Positions 54,255-63,015 of a stretch of 64,000 bases of DNA are shown here, one piece after another. The number at the start of each line of letters is the position of its first letter. Within the stretch, counting starts at the first letter, position 1. The stretch lies in NCBI RefSeq assembly GCF_030817275.1, contig NZ_JAUSZD010000002.1, positions 310,001-374,000 on the forward strand, given 5' to 3'. The notes under the pieces are model-generated. The model made no database searches, was not told where the DNA came from, and saw nothing but the letters and a program-made list of their open reading frames with translations. Both the position numbers and the translations under genes were made by a program. The DNA comes from Paenibacillus sp. V4I7. GTDB taxonomy: Bacteria > Bacillota > Bacilli > Paenibacillales > NBRC-103111.

Positions 54255-55193
54255 ATGAAAGCGATGATCGTCTTAGGCGGCAATATGTATGATGATTCTA
54301 CAATCGAGCACTTTTTGAAAGATGCGGCTGCGATTGGTTATGAGGGTGTTGAGATTCGTGGTGTTGGTGAATTGAAAGATGGTCTTATTCCGCAAGAGCG
54401 GGCGGAGCAAATTAAAGAGTTGCTTGAAGGCTATCGTCTAACACCTATTAATCTGTCTCTGTTTGTAGGGAATTTCGCCTGTAATACAGAGGAGGAAAAT
54501 AATGCTGAGGCTCTGAAATGGGAGCGTTATCTCCATTTTGCATCAACGATCGGATGCGGCATGATGAGATTGAATCCAGGATTCCAGCATTCCGATGAGG
54601 TTTCCAAGGATGATTTTGCGAAAGCTGTGAAGTGGTTTCAACTCTGTGCCGATGCCGCAAGCAAACGTAATATCCGAGCGGTTATTGAAATGCACCATGG
54701 AACACTATGTGATACTGCGGATTCGTCAATCGCTTTTGTTGAAGCGGTAGGGCGAAGTAATGTAGGGCTGATCATGGATCCGGTCAACTTGTATCAGGTA
54801 CCGACTTATTATGGGATAGAAACCATTAAACGCTTAAAGCCATACCTCTTTAATGTTCATATCAAAGACATTGTGGCATTGAAAGGAAACCAGTATCCTT
54901 GGGCCTTCGAATATAGTGATTATGTGCCGCATATCGGTCGATATCACAGGGTCATACCTAAACAGGGCAAACAGGAAGAACAATATTTTTGTCACCGGCT
55001 TATTAATCAAGGCGGCATCGACTGGTACGAAGTGTTCCGGGGGCTGGAGCAAATCGGGTACAGCGGCTACCTTACTGTTGAAAGTGTTAGCAAGCCTGGC
55101 TCCGATCTTCCTGTACATACCGTATTGGCGCAGCAATGTTACAAGGATGTGCAGCAATTGTTAAGTATCACCAAATCTAATGTCAACGTATAA
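54255..55193 (+). CDS. Xylose-isomerase-like TIM-barrel sugar isomerase/epimerase (first)
   Basis: A 312-residue (beta/alpha)8 protein of the AP-endonuclease-2/xylose isomerase-like family. Strand-end metal ligands look complete: Glu in VIEMHHGT, Asp in LIMDPVNLYQ, His in FNVHIKD and Glu in YLTVESVS. Relatives isomerise, epimerise, dehydrate or eliminate sugars, including keto-inositols and 3-keto-glycosides. It is first gene of the operon, with GGAGGAGAAAGG before ATG 54255. The exact reaction cannot be read from sequence. Confidence 0.85.
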   Translation: MKAMIVLGGNMYDDSTIEHFLKDAAAIGYEGVEIRGVGELKDGLIPQERAEQIKELLEGYRLTPINLSLFVGNFACNTEEENNAEALKWERYLHFASTIGCGMMRLNPGFQHSDEVSKDDFAKAVKWFQLCADAASKRNIRAVIEMHHGTLCDTADSSIAFVEAVGRSNVGLIMDPVNLYQVPTYYGIETIKRLKPYLFNVHIKDIVALKGNQYPWAFEYSDYVPHIGRYHRVIPKQGKQEEQYFCHRLINQGGIDWYEVFRGLEQIGYSGYLTVESVSKPGSDLPVHTVLAQQCYKDVQQLLSITKSNVNV

Positions 55194-55223
55194 AAAGTTC
55201 GACTGAGGGAGTGTAACGCTACT

Positions 55224-56021
55224 GTGGAAAATTCGGAGAAGCCATTTTCTTTTTCACTCTTTGTTAAGCATTGGAAAGATAAATCGGCTCTCGAGCTGGC
55301 CCGCTTTGTAAGCGGTATCGGCTTTGACGGCATCGAGCTTCCCGTGCGTGCCGGGTTTCAGGTTGAGCCTGAAACCGTCGGGAAAAAGCTGCCGGAATTC
55401 GCTAAGCAGCTCGGTGAACAAGGGGTCAACATATACAGCGTTGCCGCTTCAACAGATGAATCGATTTTCGCAGCATGTGCGGAGGCTGGAGTACCGCTTA
55501 TCCGGATCATGGTCAACATTGATCAGGACGGCTATAAGGCCACGGAAGAACGGACCAAGCGGAAGTTGGAAGAGCTTGTTCCGCTTTGCCAGAAGTATGG
55601 CGTGAAGGTTGGCGTCCAGCAGCATTATGGAAAATTTATCATCGATTCCAATGGCATTATGCGGTTGATGGATAACCTCAGCCCGGGCCATGTCGGCGTA
55701 GTCTGGGATGCGGCGCACGATGCATTCGCGGGACAGCAACCCGAATATGGATTGGACATCGTTTGGTCCCACCTTGCTATGGTGAATTTGAAGAACGGTT
55801 TTTTTATTCGAGGAAACGGACCCGAAGCCGAAATAGCCGAGTGGAAGCGTCATTTTACGACCGGTCGGCACGGAATGGCCCACTGGCCACGGATTGCTAA
55901 CTATGTGAAAGAACGGAATTATGCCGGTATTGTTTGTTTGACTGCAGAGTACACGGATTTGGACAATAAAGACCGCTACATTGCCGAAGATCTTGCTTAT
56001 GCGAAATCGCTTTTTAAGTAA
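55224..56021 (+). CDS. Xylose-isomerase-like TIM-barrel protein (second)
   Basis: A 265-residue protein of the same fold (ARFVSGIGFDGIELPVRAGF at the first strands). The usual metal-binding residues are altered: the first Glu is replaced in VGVQQHYG, Asp and His are kept in VVWDAAHD, the HxK/D stretch reads AMVNLKNGF, and the last Glu is kept in CLTAEYTD. It therefore may use a different metal site or act on a different intermediate from the first TIM barrel. It starts with GTG 55224; GAGGGA lies about 13 bases upstream, rather far. It precedes the permease gene by 17 bases. Confidence 0.8.
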   Translation: MENSEKPFSFSLFVKHWKDKSALELARFVSGIGFDGIELPVRAGFQVEPETVGKKLPEFAKQLGEQGVNIYSVAASTDESIFAACAEAGVPLIRIMVNIDQDGYKATEERTKRKLEELVPLCQKYGVKVGVQQHYGKFIIDSNGIMRLMDNLSPGHVGVVWDAAHDAFAGQQPEYGLDIVWSHLAMVNLKNGFFIRGNGPEAEIAEWKRHFTTGRHGMAHWPRIANYVKERNYAGIVCLTAEYTDLDNKDRYIAEDLAYAKSLFK

Positions 56022-56038
56022 AAAGGAGGTGCAGTACC

Positions 56039-57004
56039 ATGGCAGCTCAGAGTGAGTTGTATGTGGGCAGTCTCGCAAAAACCGCACCGCAAAGCAGATG
56101 GAAGCATGTGATGCACGGACTTAGACGAGACAAATTTCTTTATTTGTTGATTGCTCCTGGCGTGTTGTTTTTTCTGATATTCAAATATGTTCCAATGTGG
56201 GGAGTCGTCATCGCTTTCCAAGATTACTCACCATACTTAGGTGTAACGGGAAGTCAGTGGGTTGGCTTTGACCATTTTATCCGCTTTTTTTCAAACCAAG
56301 ACTTCTACCTGCTGTTTCGAAATACGATGGCTATCAGCTTGCTGAGCCTGGTGTTCTTTTTCCCGCTGCCGATCTTACTGTCACTTTTATTGAACGAACT
56401 GCGCAATGCAATCTACAAAAAGTGGATCCAATCGATCGTGTATATGCCGCACTTTCTTTCGTGGGTTATTATCGCAGGGATTACCTTCTTGTTGTTGTCG
56501 CAGTCGTCGGGGATTGTCAATAAGATGCTAGTCAGTTTAGGGGCTGCCAAATATGACTTTTTAACGAACCAAAATAATTTCTGGATAATGCTTACCGTCC
56601 AGAACGTCTGGAAGGAAGCCGGATGGGGAACGATCATTTTTCTTGCCGCTATCGCAGGCGTGGATCCTCAGCAGTATGAAGCGGCAAAAATGGATGGAGC
56701 CAACCGTATACGGCAAGCCTGGCACGTAACGCTGCCAGCAATCCGCAGTGTCATTGTCGTTTTGTTCATATTGAGGCTCGGCCACATTATGGACGTTGGA
56801 TTTGAACAAGTATTTTTGATGATGAACGGCGCAGTGTCCAATGTCGCGGATGTATTTGAAACTTACGTTTATCGTCTGGGTATTCAGCAGGGACAATTCA
56901 GTTTTAGTACCGCCGTCGGTTTATTCAAATCCGTGGTCGGATTCATTCTTGTTATTGCAGCCAATAAGCTGGCAAAACGTTTTGGCGAAGAAGGCGTGTA
57001 TTAA
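56039..57004 (+). CDS. Sugar ABC transporter permease (LplB/YtcP-type)
   Basis: A 321-residue membrane subunit. The first helix is YLLIAPGVLFFLIFKYV, and PMWGVVIAFQDYSPYLGV is the family hallmark. The ATPase-contact EAA loop is QQYEAAKMDGANRIRQAWH. An ideal AAAGGAGGTG precedes the ATG. It forms the importer with the following two genes. Its resemblance to the permease at 23338 shows that the same transporter type occurs twice in this window. Confidence 0.92.
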   Translation: MAAQSELYVGSLAKTAPQSRWKHVMHGLRRDKFLYLLIAPGVLFFLIFKYVPMWGVVIAFQDYSPYLGVTGSQWVGFDHFIRFFSNQDFYLLFRNTMAISLLSLVFFFPLPILLSLLLNELRNAIYKKWIQSIVYMPHFLSWVIIAGITFLLLSQSSGIVNKMLVSLGAAKYDFLTNQNNFWIMLTVQNVWKEAGWGTIIFLAAIAGVDPQQYEAAKMDGANRIRQAWHVTLPAIRSVIVVLFILRLGHIMDVGFEQVFLMMNGAVSNVADVFETYVYRLGIQQGQFSFSTAVGLFKSVVGFILVIAANKLAKRFGEEGVY

Positions 57005-57037
57005 TCACCGCTAAATTTCGGAAACGGGGTGAGAATA

Positions 57038-57919
57038 ATGAAACGAAGCATAGGAGACCGCATATTTGATACGGCGAATATCATTGTGCTTGGCATTATA
57101 GCGATCATTACACTTTTTCCGCTTTATTATGTGTTTGTCGTTTCATTTACGGATCCGGCAGAGTACATCCAGAAGCAAGGATATATCTTATTTCCAGAAA
57201 AATGGACATTGGATTCTTACAAATATTTGTTGTCTACGTCGGCTTTTCAAAGCGCAACGATGATCAGTGGTTTTCTAGCTACTGTCGGAACCGCACTCAG
57301 CCTGGTGATAACAGCTGCACTCGCATATGGTTTATCCCGTAAGCGGTTGCAGGGTAGAAGACTAATCATGCTATTGATTCTTATCACACTTTTGTTCAGT
57401 CCGGGGTTGATCCCGCCTTACTTGCTGGTTCGCGATTTGGGATTGATTAACAGCATCTGGTCATTGATTTTACCGGTGCTGACCAGCGGGTGGTACGTCA
57501 TCTTGATGAAAAGCTTCTTCGACAGCATTCCGGTTGAGTTGGAGGAATCCGCTATCATCGACGGATCAACGGATATCGGAGTTTTCTTTCGGATCGTCCT
57601 TCCACTGTCACTTCCCGCACTTGCCGCTTTCGGATTATTTTACGCAGTGGCTTACTGGAACACATTCTTTAGTGCGGTATTATACATCAATGATCATGCC
57701 AAGTGGCCGCTTCAGCTCGTGCTGCGCAATATGTTGATCGACTCGTCGACTCAAGCGGGGGGATCAGCTGCAGCGGAAATGATGGCAGAACAAAATATCC
57801 CTACCGAAACTTTAAAAATGGCTGCTGTCGTCATAGCGACGCTTCCAATCCTGTGTGTTTATCCGTTCCTGCAAAAGCATTTTGCCAAAGGTGTCATGCT
57901 GGGCTCGGTGAAAGGATAA
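57038..57919 (+). CDS. Sugar ABC transporter permease (LplC-type)
   Basis: A 293-residue membrane subunit. The EAA loop reads VELEESAIIDGSTDIGVFF, and the C terminus PFLQKHFAKGVMLGSVKG is typical. GTG 57029 is in frame, but CGGGGTGAG places the start at ATG 57038. It is followed 29 bases later by the binding-protein gene. No ATPase gene lies in the operon. Confidence 0.92.
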   Translation: MKRSIGDRIFDTANIIVLGIIAIITLFPLYYVFVVSFTDPAEYIQKQGYILFPEKWTLDSYKYLLSTSAFQSATMISGFLATVGTALSLVITAALAYGLSRKRLQGRRLIMLLILITLLFSPGLIPPYLLVRDLGLINSIWSLILPVLTSGWYVILMKSFFDSIPVELEESAIIDGSTDIGVFFRIVLPLSLPALAAFGLFYAVAYWNTFFSAVLYINDHAKWPLQLVLRNMLIDSSTQAGGSAAAEMMAEQNIPTETLKMAAVVIATLPILCVYPFLQKHFAKGVMLGSVKG

Positions 57920-57948
57920 TCTTTTTAAAATGAATGAGGAGGGTTAAT

Positions 57949-59484
57949 ATGAAAGAAAAGAAGGGGTTTATTACATGTAAATCAGCGCCAACATCGTTAG
58001 CATTCATCATGGTAGCATCGGTCCTGTCGGCTTGTTCCGGCGGTGCTGCGCCAGTTTCAACAACAGGAACAGCTAGTACTGCTGACGGCGGTAAACCAAC
58101 GGAAATCAGCATTTTCACGGAGTTTAGCACACCGGAACCTCCGGCAGCTGATAATCCGGTTACGAAGGAATTCGAGAAGCGCACGAATACCAAGTTGAAT
58201 ATTACTTGGGCATCTCCAAACGCATGGGAAGAGAAGCAAAACGTTATGTTGGCTTCGGGCGATATGCCTGATTTGATGAAGATCAAGGACATGAAACAAA
58301 CGCAGGCGATCAACATGATTAAGCAAGGTGCGTTTTGGGATTTGACGCCTTATCTGAAGGATTATAAAAATTTATCGGCTTATCCGAAAGAAATTATGGA
58401 CAGTGTCAAAGTGAATGGCAAACAATACATCCTGCCGTCGGTACGTCCGCTCCATGGAAGCAGCTTCTTCAATATCCGCCAAGATTGGCTGGATAATGTA
58501 GGGCTGAAGATGCCGCATACCATGGATGAGTTCCATACGGCATTAAAAGCATTTGTTGAGAAAGATCCCGACAAGAACGGCAAGGCTGACACGTATGGTT
58601 ATAACGGCAAGAACTGGGAAAAAGTGATCGATATTTTCAATAAAAGTAACGGTAAATGGAAAGAAGCGGGCGGAAAGCTGGTTGACACCGATCTGGAACA
58701 GGGAACAAGAGACGGACTTATTTATCTAAACAAGATGTACAAGGATAAAATAATGCCTGAAGATTTCATTGCTATGAAAACAACCGACTTTGAAAACATG
58801 GCGAAAGCGGGCAAAGTCGGTGTCCAAATGGATACCACGGAAGGTGTTTTCCGTTCTACGGAAGGTGCACAAAAGCTGGATCCGAAAGCCGATTTTGTGG
58901 CTATGACGTATCTTGAAAGCCCGGCAGGTAAAATGGTTCATACCGGTTCCGGATTTGGCGGGCTATACGTGATCCCGAAAAAAGTCCCTGAAGCCAAAAT
59001 GAAGAAAATCCTGGCTTTGATGGATTACGGCGCATCCGAGGAAGGCTTTGAATTGGCCTGCTACGGTCTTAAGGATATCCACTTCAAGGTGGTAGACGGC
59101 TTCAAAACGGCTACTGAGCAAGCAGTCAAAGACAGTGTATCGCAAAGCTCATTCGGCAAAATCTTCGAAAGATTCGATCCATACCTGTGGGCCTACCGCG
59201 TAGGTATGCCAAAAGCAACCTTCGAGCGTAACAAGAAAATTATTGACGATCGAGCAAATTATGGGGTAGCAGATGTATCGATCGGTCTGTTGTCCGACGT
59301 CGATTTGAAAATGGGACCGGACTATAAGAAGAAGATGGACGATATGAAAGTTAAAGTGATCATGGGTAAAGAACCGATCGAATCATGGGATACTATGGTC
59401 AAAACGTTCAAAGCGGATGCCAATTACATGAAGATGACCGACGAGTTCAACCAAGCCTATCAGGACAGAAAGAACGGTAAGTAA
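57949..59484 (+). CDS. Extracellular solute-binding lipoprotein
   Basis: A 511-residue lipoprotein of the large LipO-like group. The signal peptide ends VLSAC with lipidated C29. The mature region has PVTKEFEKRTNTKLNITWAS, DMPDLMKIKD and FNIRQDWLDNVGLKMPHTMD, common to this group. It should capture the saccharide or glycoside that the operon catabolises. The permeases come first and the binding protein last. GAGGAGGG selects ATG 57949 over 57934. Confidence 0.9.
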   Translation: MKEKKGFITCKSAPTSLAFIMVASVLSACSGGAAPVSTTGTASTADGGKPTEISIFTEFSTPEPPAADNPVTKEFEKRTNTKLNITWASPNAWEEKQNVMLASGDMPDLMKIKDMKQTQAINMIKQGAFWDLTPYLKDYKNLSAYPKEIMDSVKVNGKQYILPSVRPLHGSSFFNIRQDWLDNVGLKMPHTMDEFHTALKAFVEKDPDKNGKADTYGYNGKNWEKVIDIFNKSNGKWKEAGGKLVDTDLEQGTRDGLIYLNKMYKDKIMPEDFIAMKTTDFENMAKAGKVGVQMDTTEGVFRSTEGAQKLDPKADFVAMTYLESPAGKMVHTGSGFGGLYVIPKKVPEAKMKKILALMDYGASEEGFELACYGLKDIHFKVVDGFKTATEQAVKDSVSQSSFGKIFERFDPYLWAYRVGMPKATFERNKKIIDDRANYGVADVSIGLLSDVDLKMGPDYKKKMDDMKVKVIMGKEPIESWDTMVKTFKADANYMKMTDEFNQAYQDRKNGK

Positions 59485-59508
59485 ATAGAGAAAAGGAGTC
59501 GAGAGTCC

Positions 59509-60537
59509 ATGCTGCAAAAATTGCGATTGGCCGTTGTCGGATTGGGACGCGTATCGAAGTCCCATCTTCCGGCAGTACGAGAGCTGGCTGAACAAATTGA
59601 ATTGGTTGCCCTTATATCTCGTGATGAAAGTAAACTGCAGCAGGAAGCCGAAAAGTGGGAAGGGGTGAAAACCTATACTTCCTATGATGACGCGGTTAAT
59701 GATCCGGATATCGACGCTTTCCTGCTGCTTCTGCCGCATGATATTCACGCGGAATATTCGATTAAGGCGCTTCATGCCGGCAAGCATGTGCTGGTTGAAA
59801 AGCCTATGGCGATGAATGTGCAGGAAGCAGAGGAGATGGCAGAGGCTGCGGAAGCAAATAACGTCACCTTAATGATCGGGCAAAGCCGCCGTTTTTATAA
59901 ACCGGTAATGGAATCGATCCGTCAGGTGAGAGAGAATGCTATCGGCAATTTGATCAATATCAACGCATTGCTTCTGGCGCATATGGATAAGCCGGCAGCA
60001 GATTGGTGGAAGGACGAATCTAAAATCGGCGGATTTATTATTCCGCTTTGGGGAAGCCATATTCTTGACTATATTCAGTGGGCTTACGGCAGAGCCCCCC
60101 ATTCGGTCTATGCGCAGGGACATTCCAACAACCCGAATTGGACGGGGGAAGATGAAGTCGCCATTTCCATGAATTTTGGGGAAGGCCGGATGGCGAATGT
60201 GTGGATGTCGTTCAATGCGGGCTGCCGCCCGACGGATGAAGTTGGTCTTACAGGAAAGCGTATATGGTCTACGCAGAACAGCATTTACGACCGATATTTA
60301 ATCGGGTCGAACGGCTTGCTGCATCTGAAAGACGAATATGAGCTTAGTTTGAATGGAGAGAAGCTGGAAACCTGTGAAACCACTTTCTCTAATTTCACAT
60401 GGCAGCTTGAGGAATTTACCGACGCCATACGAGAGGGACGTCAACCTCTGGCTTCAGGCCGGGAAATCATCCAGGTGATGAGGGTCATCGATGGTTGCTT
60501 TGAATCGATGCGGACCGGTCAGGTTGTTCAGCTTTAA
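59509..60537 (+). CDS. Gfo/Idh/MocA-family NAD(P)-dependent oxidoreductase
   Basis: A 342-residue sugar or inositol dehydrogenase-like enzyme. The Rossmann motif is VVGLGRVSKSHLPA. The lysine-proline motif VEKPMAM has the catalytic Lys. The second catalytic block reads GGFIIPLWGSHILD: the His of the family signature is kept but the expected Asp four residues earlier is Leu. It probably oxidises or reduces a ring hydroxyl of the imported sugar. It lies after the importer, with AAAAGGAG before the ATG. Confidence 0.88.
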   Translation: MLQKLRLAVVGLGRVSKSHLPAVRELAEQIELVALISRDESKLQQEAEKWEGVKTYTSYDDAVNDPDIDAFLLLLPHDIHAEYSIKALHAGKHVLVEKPMAMNVQEAEEMAEAAEANNVTLMIGQSRRFYKPVMESIRQVRENAIGNLININALLLAHMDKPAADWWKDESKIGGFIIPLWGSHILDYIQWAYGRAPHSVYAQGHSNNPNWTGEDEVAISMNFGEGRMANVWMSFNAGCRPTDEVGLTGKRIWSTQNSIYDRYLIGSNGLLHLKDEYELSLNGEKLETCETTFSNFTWQLEEFTDAIREGRQPLASGREIIQVMRVIDGCFESMRTGQVVQL

Positions 60538-60569
60538 TCCTTGAGGGAAAACGAAGGAGGACTTTTGTA

Positions 60570-61562
60570 ATGAAGTTAAAAACCTTGGTGCTTTCACCGC
60601 AATCTCGTTTGGACGAAGTATGTTCGGAGGCCTGCCGTGCGAAAATAAATGAACATTTCGAGCCGGTGTGGAATGAGACAGGACGCGACTATACACAGGA
60701 TGAGCTTTCAGTGCTGGTTGCGGATGCGGAAGTGATCATTTCCAGTTGGGGCTCCCCCAGTCTGACCGACGACATGCTAGAGAAGGCCGTCAAGCTTAGA
60801 GCCATTGGCCATGCGGCCGGAACGGTGAAGAACCTTGTTCCGAAGCAGATTTTCTCTCGAGGAGTTAAAGTATTCTCTGCAGCTCCAAGGATCGCGCTAA
60901 GTGTAGGGGAATATTGCTTGGCGGCGCTGCTTGCCTCTCTGCGGTATTTGCCTGCTTTCGATTCCACGATGAGGGAAGGGAAATGGAAGATTGCTGGTTT
61001 GAAGGGAAGGGAGCTTACCGGCAGCACGGTCGGCATCATTTCAGCCAGCTCTACGGCTCGCGCTTTTATCAAGCTGCTTGCGCCGTTTCAAGTCAATGTT
61101 ATCATTTACGACCCCTATTTGACGGATGAAGCAGCAGCCCGGTTGAATGCTAAGAGGGCCACACTAGAGGAAGTAATGGGCTGCCCTGTCATTTCGGTGC
61201 ACGCACCAAAGCTTCCCGCTACCGAAAGAATGCTAACCCGTGAATTGTTGGCACTTATTCCGGATGGTGCGGTCTTCATTAACTCTTCCAGAGGCCCTGT
61301 GGTAGATGAGCAGGCATTTATGGAAGGGCTTCAAAGCGGAAGATTCTTTGCTGCACTTGATGTGTTTGAGAAGGAGCCTCTTGCTGTGGATCATCCTATT
61401 CGGTCGCTGCCGAATGTACTTCTATCTCCCCATATTGCCGGAGCCTCGGTACAAGGCCATCTTGCGCTGATGGAGGAAGTGGTCGAAGATATCATCAGAA
61501 GCCAGCGGGAAGAAAAGACGACGTATGAAGTAAACGAGAAAATGTGGGAAGTTATGGCCTAA
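60570..61562 (+). CDS. D-2-hydroxyacid dehydrogenase-like protein with degenerate NAD motif
   Basis: A 330-residue two-domain protein. Catalytic Arg, Glu and His are present: R241 (NSSRGPVVDE), E269 (DVFEKEP) and H288 (LSPHIAGA). The NAD-binding loop, normally GxGxxG, reads GIISASSTA at residues 155-163, so the glycines have been replaced. This may alter cofactor affinity. A sugar-acid or keto-acid substrate from the same pathway is inferred. GAAGGAGG precedes the ATG. Confidence 0.85.
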   Translation: MKLKTLVLSPQSRLDEVCSEACRAKINEHFEPVWNETGRDYTQDELSVLVADAEVIISSWGSPSLTDDMLEKAVKLRAIGHAAGTVKNLVPKQIFSRGVKVFSAAPRIALSVGEYCLAALLASLRYLPAFDSTMREGKWKIAGLKGRELTGSTVGIISASSTARAFIKLLAPFQVNVIIYDPYLTDEAAARLNAKRATLEEVMGCPVISVHAPKLPATERMLTRELLALIPDGAVFINSSRGPVVDEQAFMEGLQSGRFFAALDVFEKEPLAVDHPIRSLPNVLLSPHIAGASVQGHLALMEEVVEDIIRSQREEKTTYEVNEKMWEVMA

Positions 61563-61605
61563 CAGGTCGCAGAGTCCTTTTATATCGGAAGGAGAAATAC
61601 TCAGA

Positions 61606-62637
61606 ATGGTTAGAAAAATGTCCGTTCCTCCTATGGAATTGGTAGATTATGATGGTCCCGGAACGCAGATGTGTGCGGTTATGGACGCTATCGGAGAGAT
61701 TAGTGTTAGACGAGCTTTGATTCCGGAACCCAAGGAAGGCGAAGTACGTGTCAAGGTCAAGTGGGTCGGTATTTGTGGAAGTGACGTTGAGGTATTTCGT
61801 GGTGCGCGCGAGCCAGAATTTATTTCGTACCCTACCAGGCTGGGACATGAAGTTGCAGGGATTATTGATAAGATCGGCCCTAATGTGATTGGTGTCAAGG
61901 AAGGCGATCATGTGGCTTTGCGGTATGTTTGGGGCGCGTTTGCCGAATATGTATGCTGCACCCCGTTTTCTCTTAAGGTTCTGCCCAAAGACCTGCCGTT
62001 AATCGAGGGTTCGCTGATTGAAGTGCTTCCGGGCATCATCCATGCAGCAGAACTCGGGGACATTTCCCCTAATAAGAACGTACTGATCACTGGGCAAGGC
62101 GTCAGTGGTCTAGTGATGACTCAAGTGATCAATATGTTTAGCCCGAGAAATTTGGTCGTAACGGATCTGTTTGACGAAAAACTGGCGCTTGCTCGCAAAT
62201 ATGGCGCCACACATACTTATAAAATCCCTCATGAGCATGCGGATACCATGGATATTGTTGGAGCAGACTTCCCAGATGGCTTTGACGTGGTCATTCCTTG
62301 TCTTCTGGAGGGAGCGGGGATGGTAGACGCTATTAACGCAGCAGCGCAGAACGGACGTATTGTGATGTACGGCTGCATCGGTACCTGTCATAAGCCAGTT
62401 GATTTCTTCAAGGTTCACAAAAAACGGTTGGATATCCTTTCCACGGAACCTAAACGGGACATCGACAACCGACGCTACTTCGATGAAGGGCTGCGGCTGG
62501 TCCTTGACGGATTAGTTAACACCGAGGAAATGATTACTCACGTCGTTCCCCTCGCGGAAGTCGCCCGGGCATTCCAATTGAGGAATGAACATAAAGGTGA
62601 TACCATTCACGTCATGATTGACTGCGAAGTCAAATAG
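61606..62637 (+). CDS. Zinc-type medium-chain alcohol/polyol dehydrogenase
   Basis: A 343-residue dehydrogenase. Catalytic zinc residues are in WVGICGSDVEVF (Cys), RLGHEVAG (His) and IEVLPGIIHA (Glu). The usual structural-zinc lobe with four cysteines is missing; that region reads VALRYVWGAFAEYVCC. The cofactor motif is ITGQGVSGLVMTQ. Such proteins oxidise polyols or sugars (threonine, sorbitol or L-idonate dehydrogenase relatives). As last gene of the operon it adds a third redox enzyme. GGAAGGAG precedes the ATG, and a terminator follows. Confidence 0.87.
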   Translation: MVRKMSVPPMELVDYDGPGTQMCAVMDAIGEISVRRALIPEPKEGEVRVKVKWVGICGSDVEVFRGAREPEFISYPTRLGHEVAGIIDKIGPNVIGVKEGDHVALRYVWGAFAEYVCCTPFSLKVLPKDLPLIEGSLIEVLPGIIHAAELGDISPNKNVLITGQGVSGLVMTQVINMFSPRNLVVTDLFDEKLALARKYGATHTYKIPHEHADTMDIVGADFPDGFDVVIPCLLEGAGMVDAINAAAQNGRIVMYGCIGTCHKPVDFFKVHKKRLDILSTEPKRDIDNRRYFDEGLRLVLDGLVNTEEMITHVVPLAEVARAFQLRNEHKGDTIHVMIDCEVK

Positions 62638-62645
62638 TACAAGAC

Positions 62646-62686
62646 AAACCGCCATAAGGAAACCTCCTTAGGGCGGTTTATTTTTT
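62646..62686 (+). terminator. Terminator of the 54.25-62.64 kb operon
   Basis: Stem AAACCGCC/GGCGGTTT (62646-62653 with 62672-62679) with inner TAAGGA/TCCTTA is followed by ATTTTTT. Confidence 0.88.
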
Positions 62687-63015
62687 GAAGAATAAGAATT
62701 TATATGTTTCGTGTTTTGGGTAAGCAAAGCATCTCGGTTTGGGGAGGGAACTCGTATACCATGCATGCAAAATCCTCTTTGGGCCCCATTTACGGAGTTC
62801 ATTAAGTTAGTAAGGCAATTGAAGTTGCTTATTTGTCTTAATAGCCCCTGATATGATTGCATAAGCAAGCTAGGTTTGTTTATTGTTTGCTAATGGGCCC
62901 TAGAATGTAACGTTGTGCAGATAATAAGCATGTGCTGTGGTCTTATCTCACGAGGTGCCAATGAATTAGAATGGATAAGCGAGATTAGCTTGCTTATTCA
63001 TTCATAGATAAAACA
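62687..63015. repeat. Intergenic stretch with 12-bp inverted repeat
   Basis: No ORF is supported. ATAAGCAAGCTA (62861-62872) and TAGCTTGCTTAT (62986-62997) are perfect inverted repeats 113 bp apart. Related AAGC/GCTT words recur at about 62822 and 62925. This may be the decayed 3' neighbourhood of the broken endonuclease gene; no transposase remnant is seen. Confidence 0.4.

Noticed and set aside
62687-63015. Insertion-sequence remnant
   Set aside because: A 12-bp inverted repeat pair is present, but no transposase fragment or target duplication was found.
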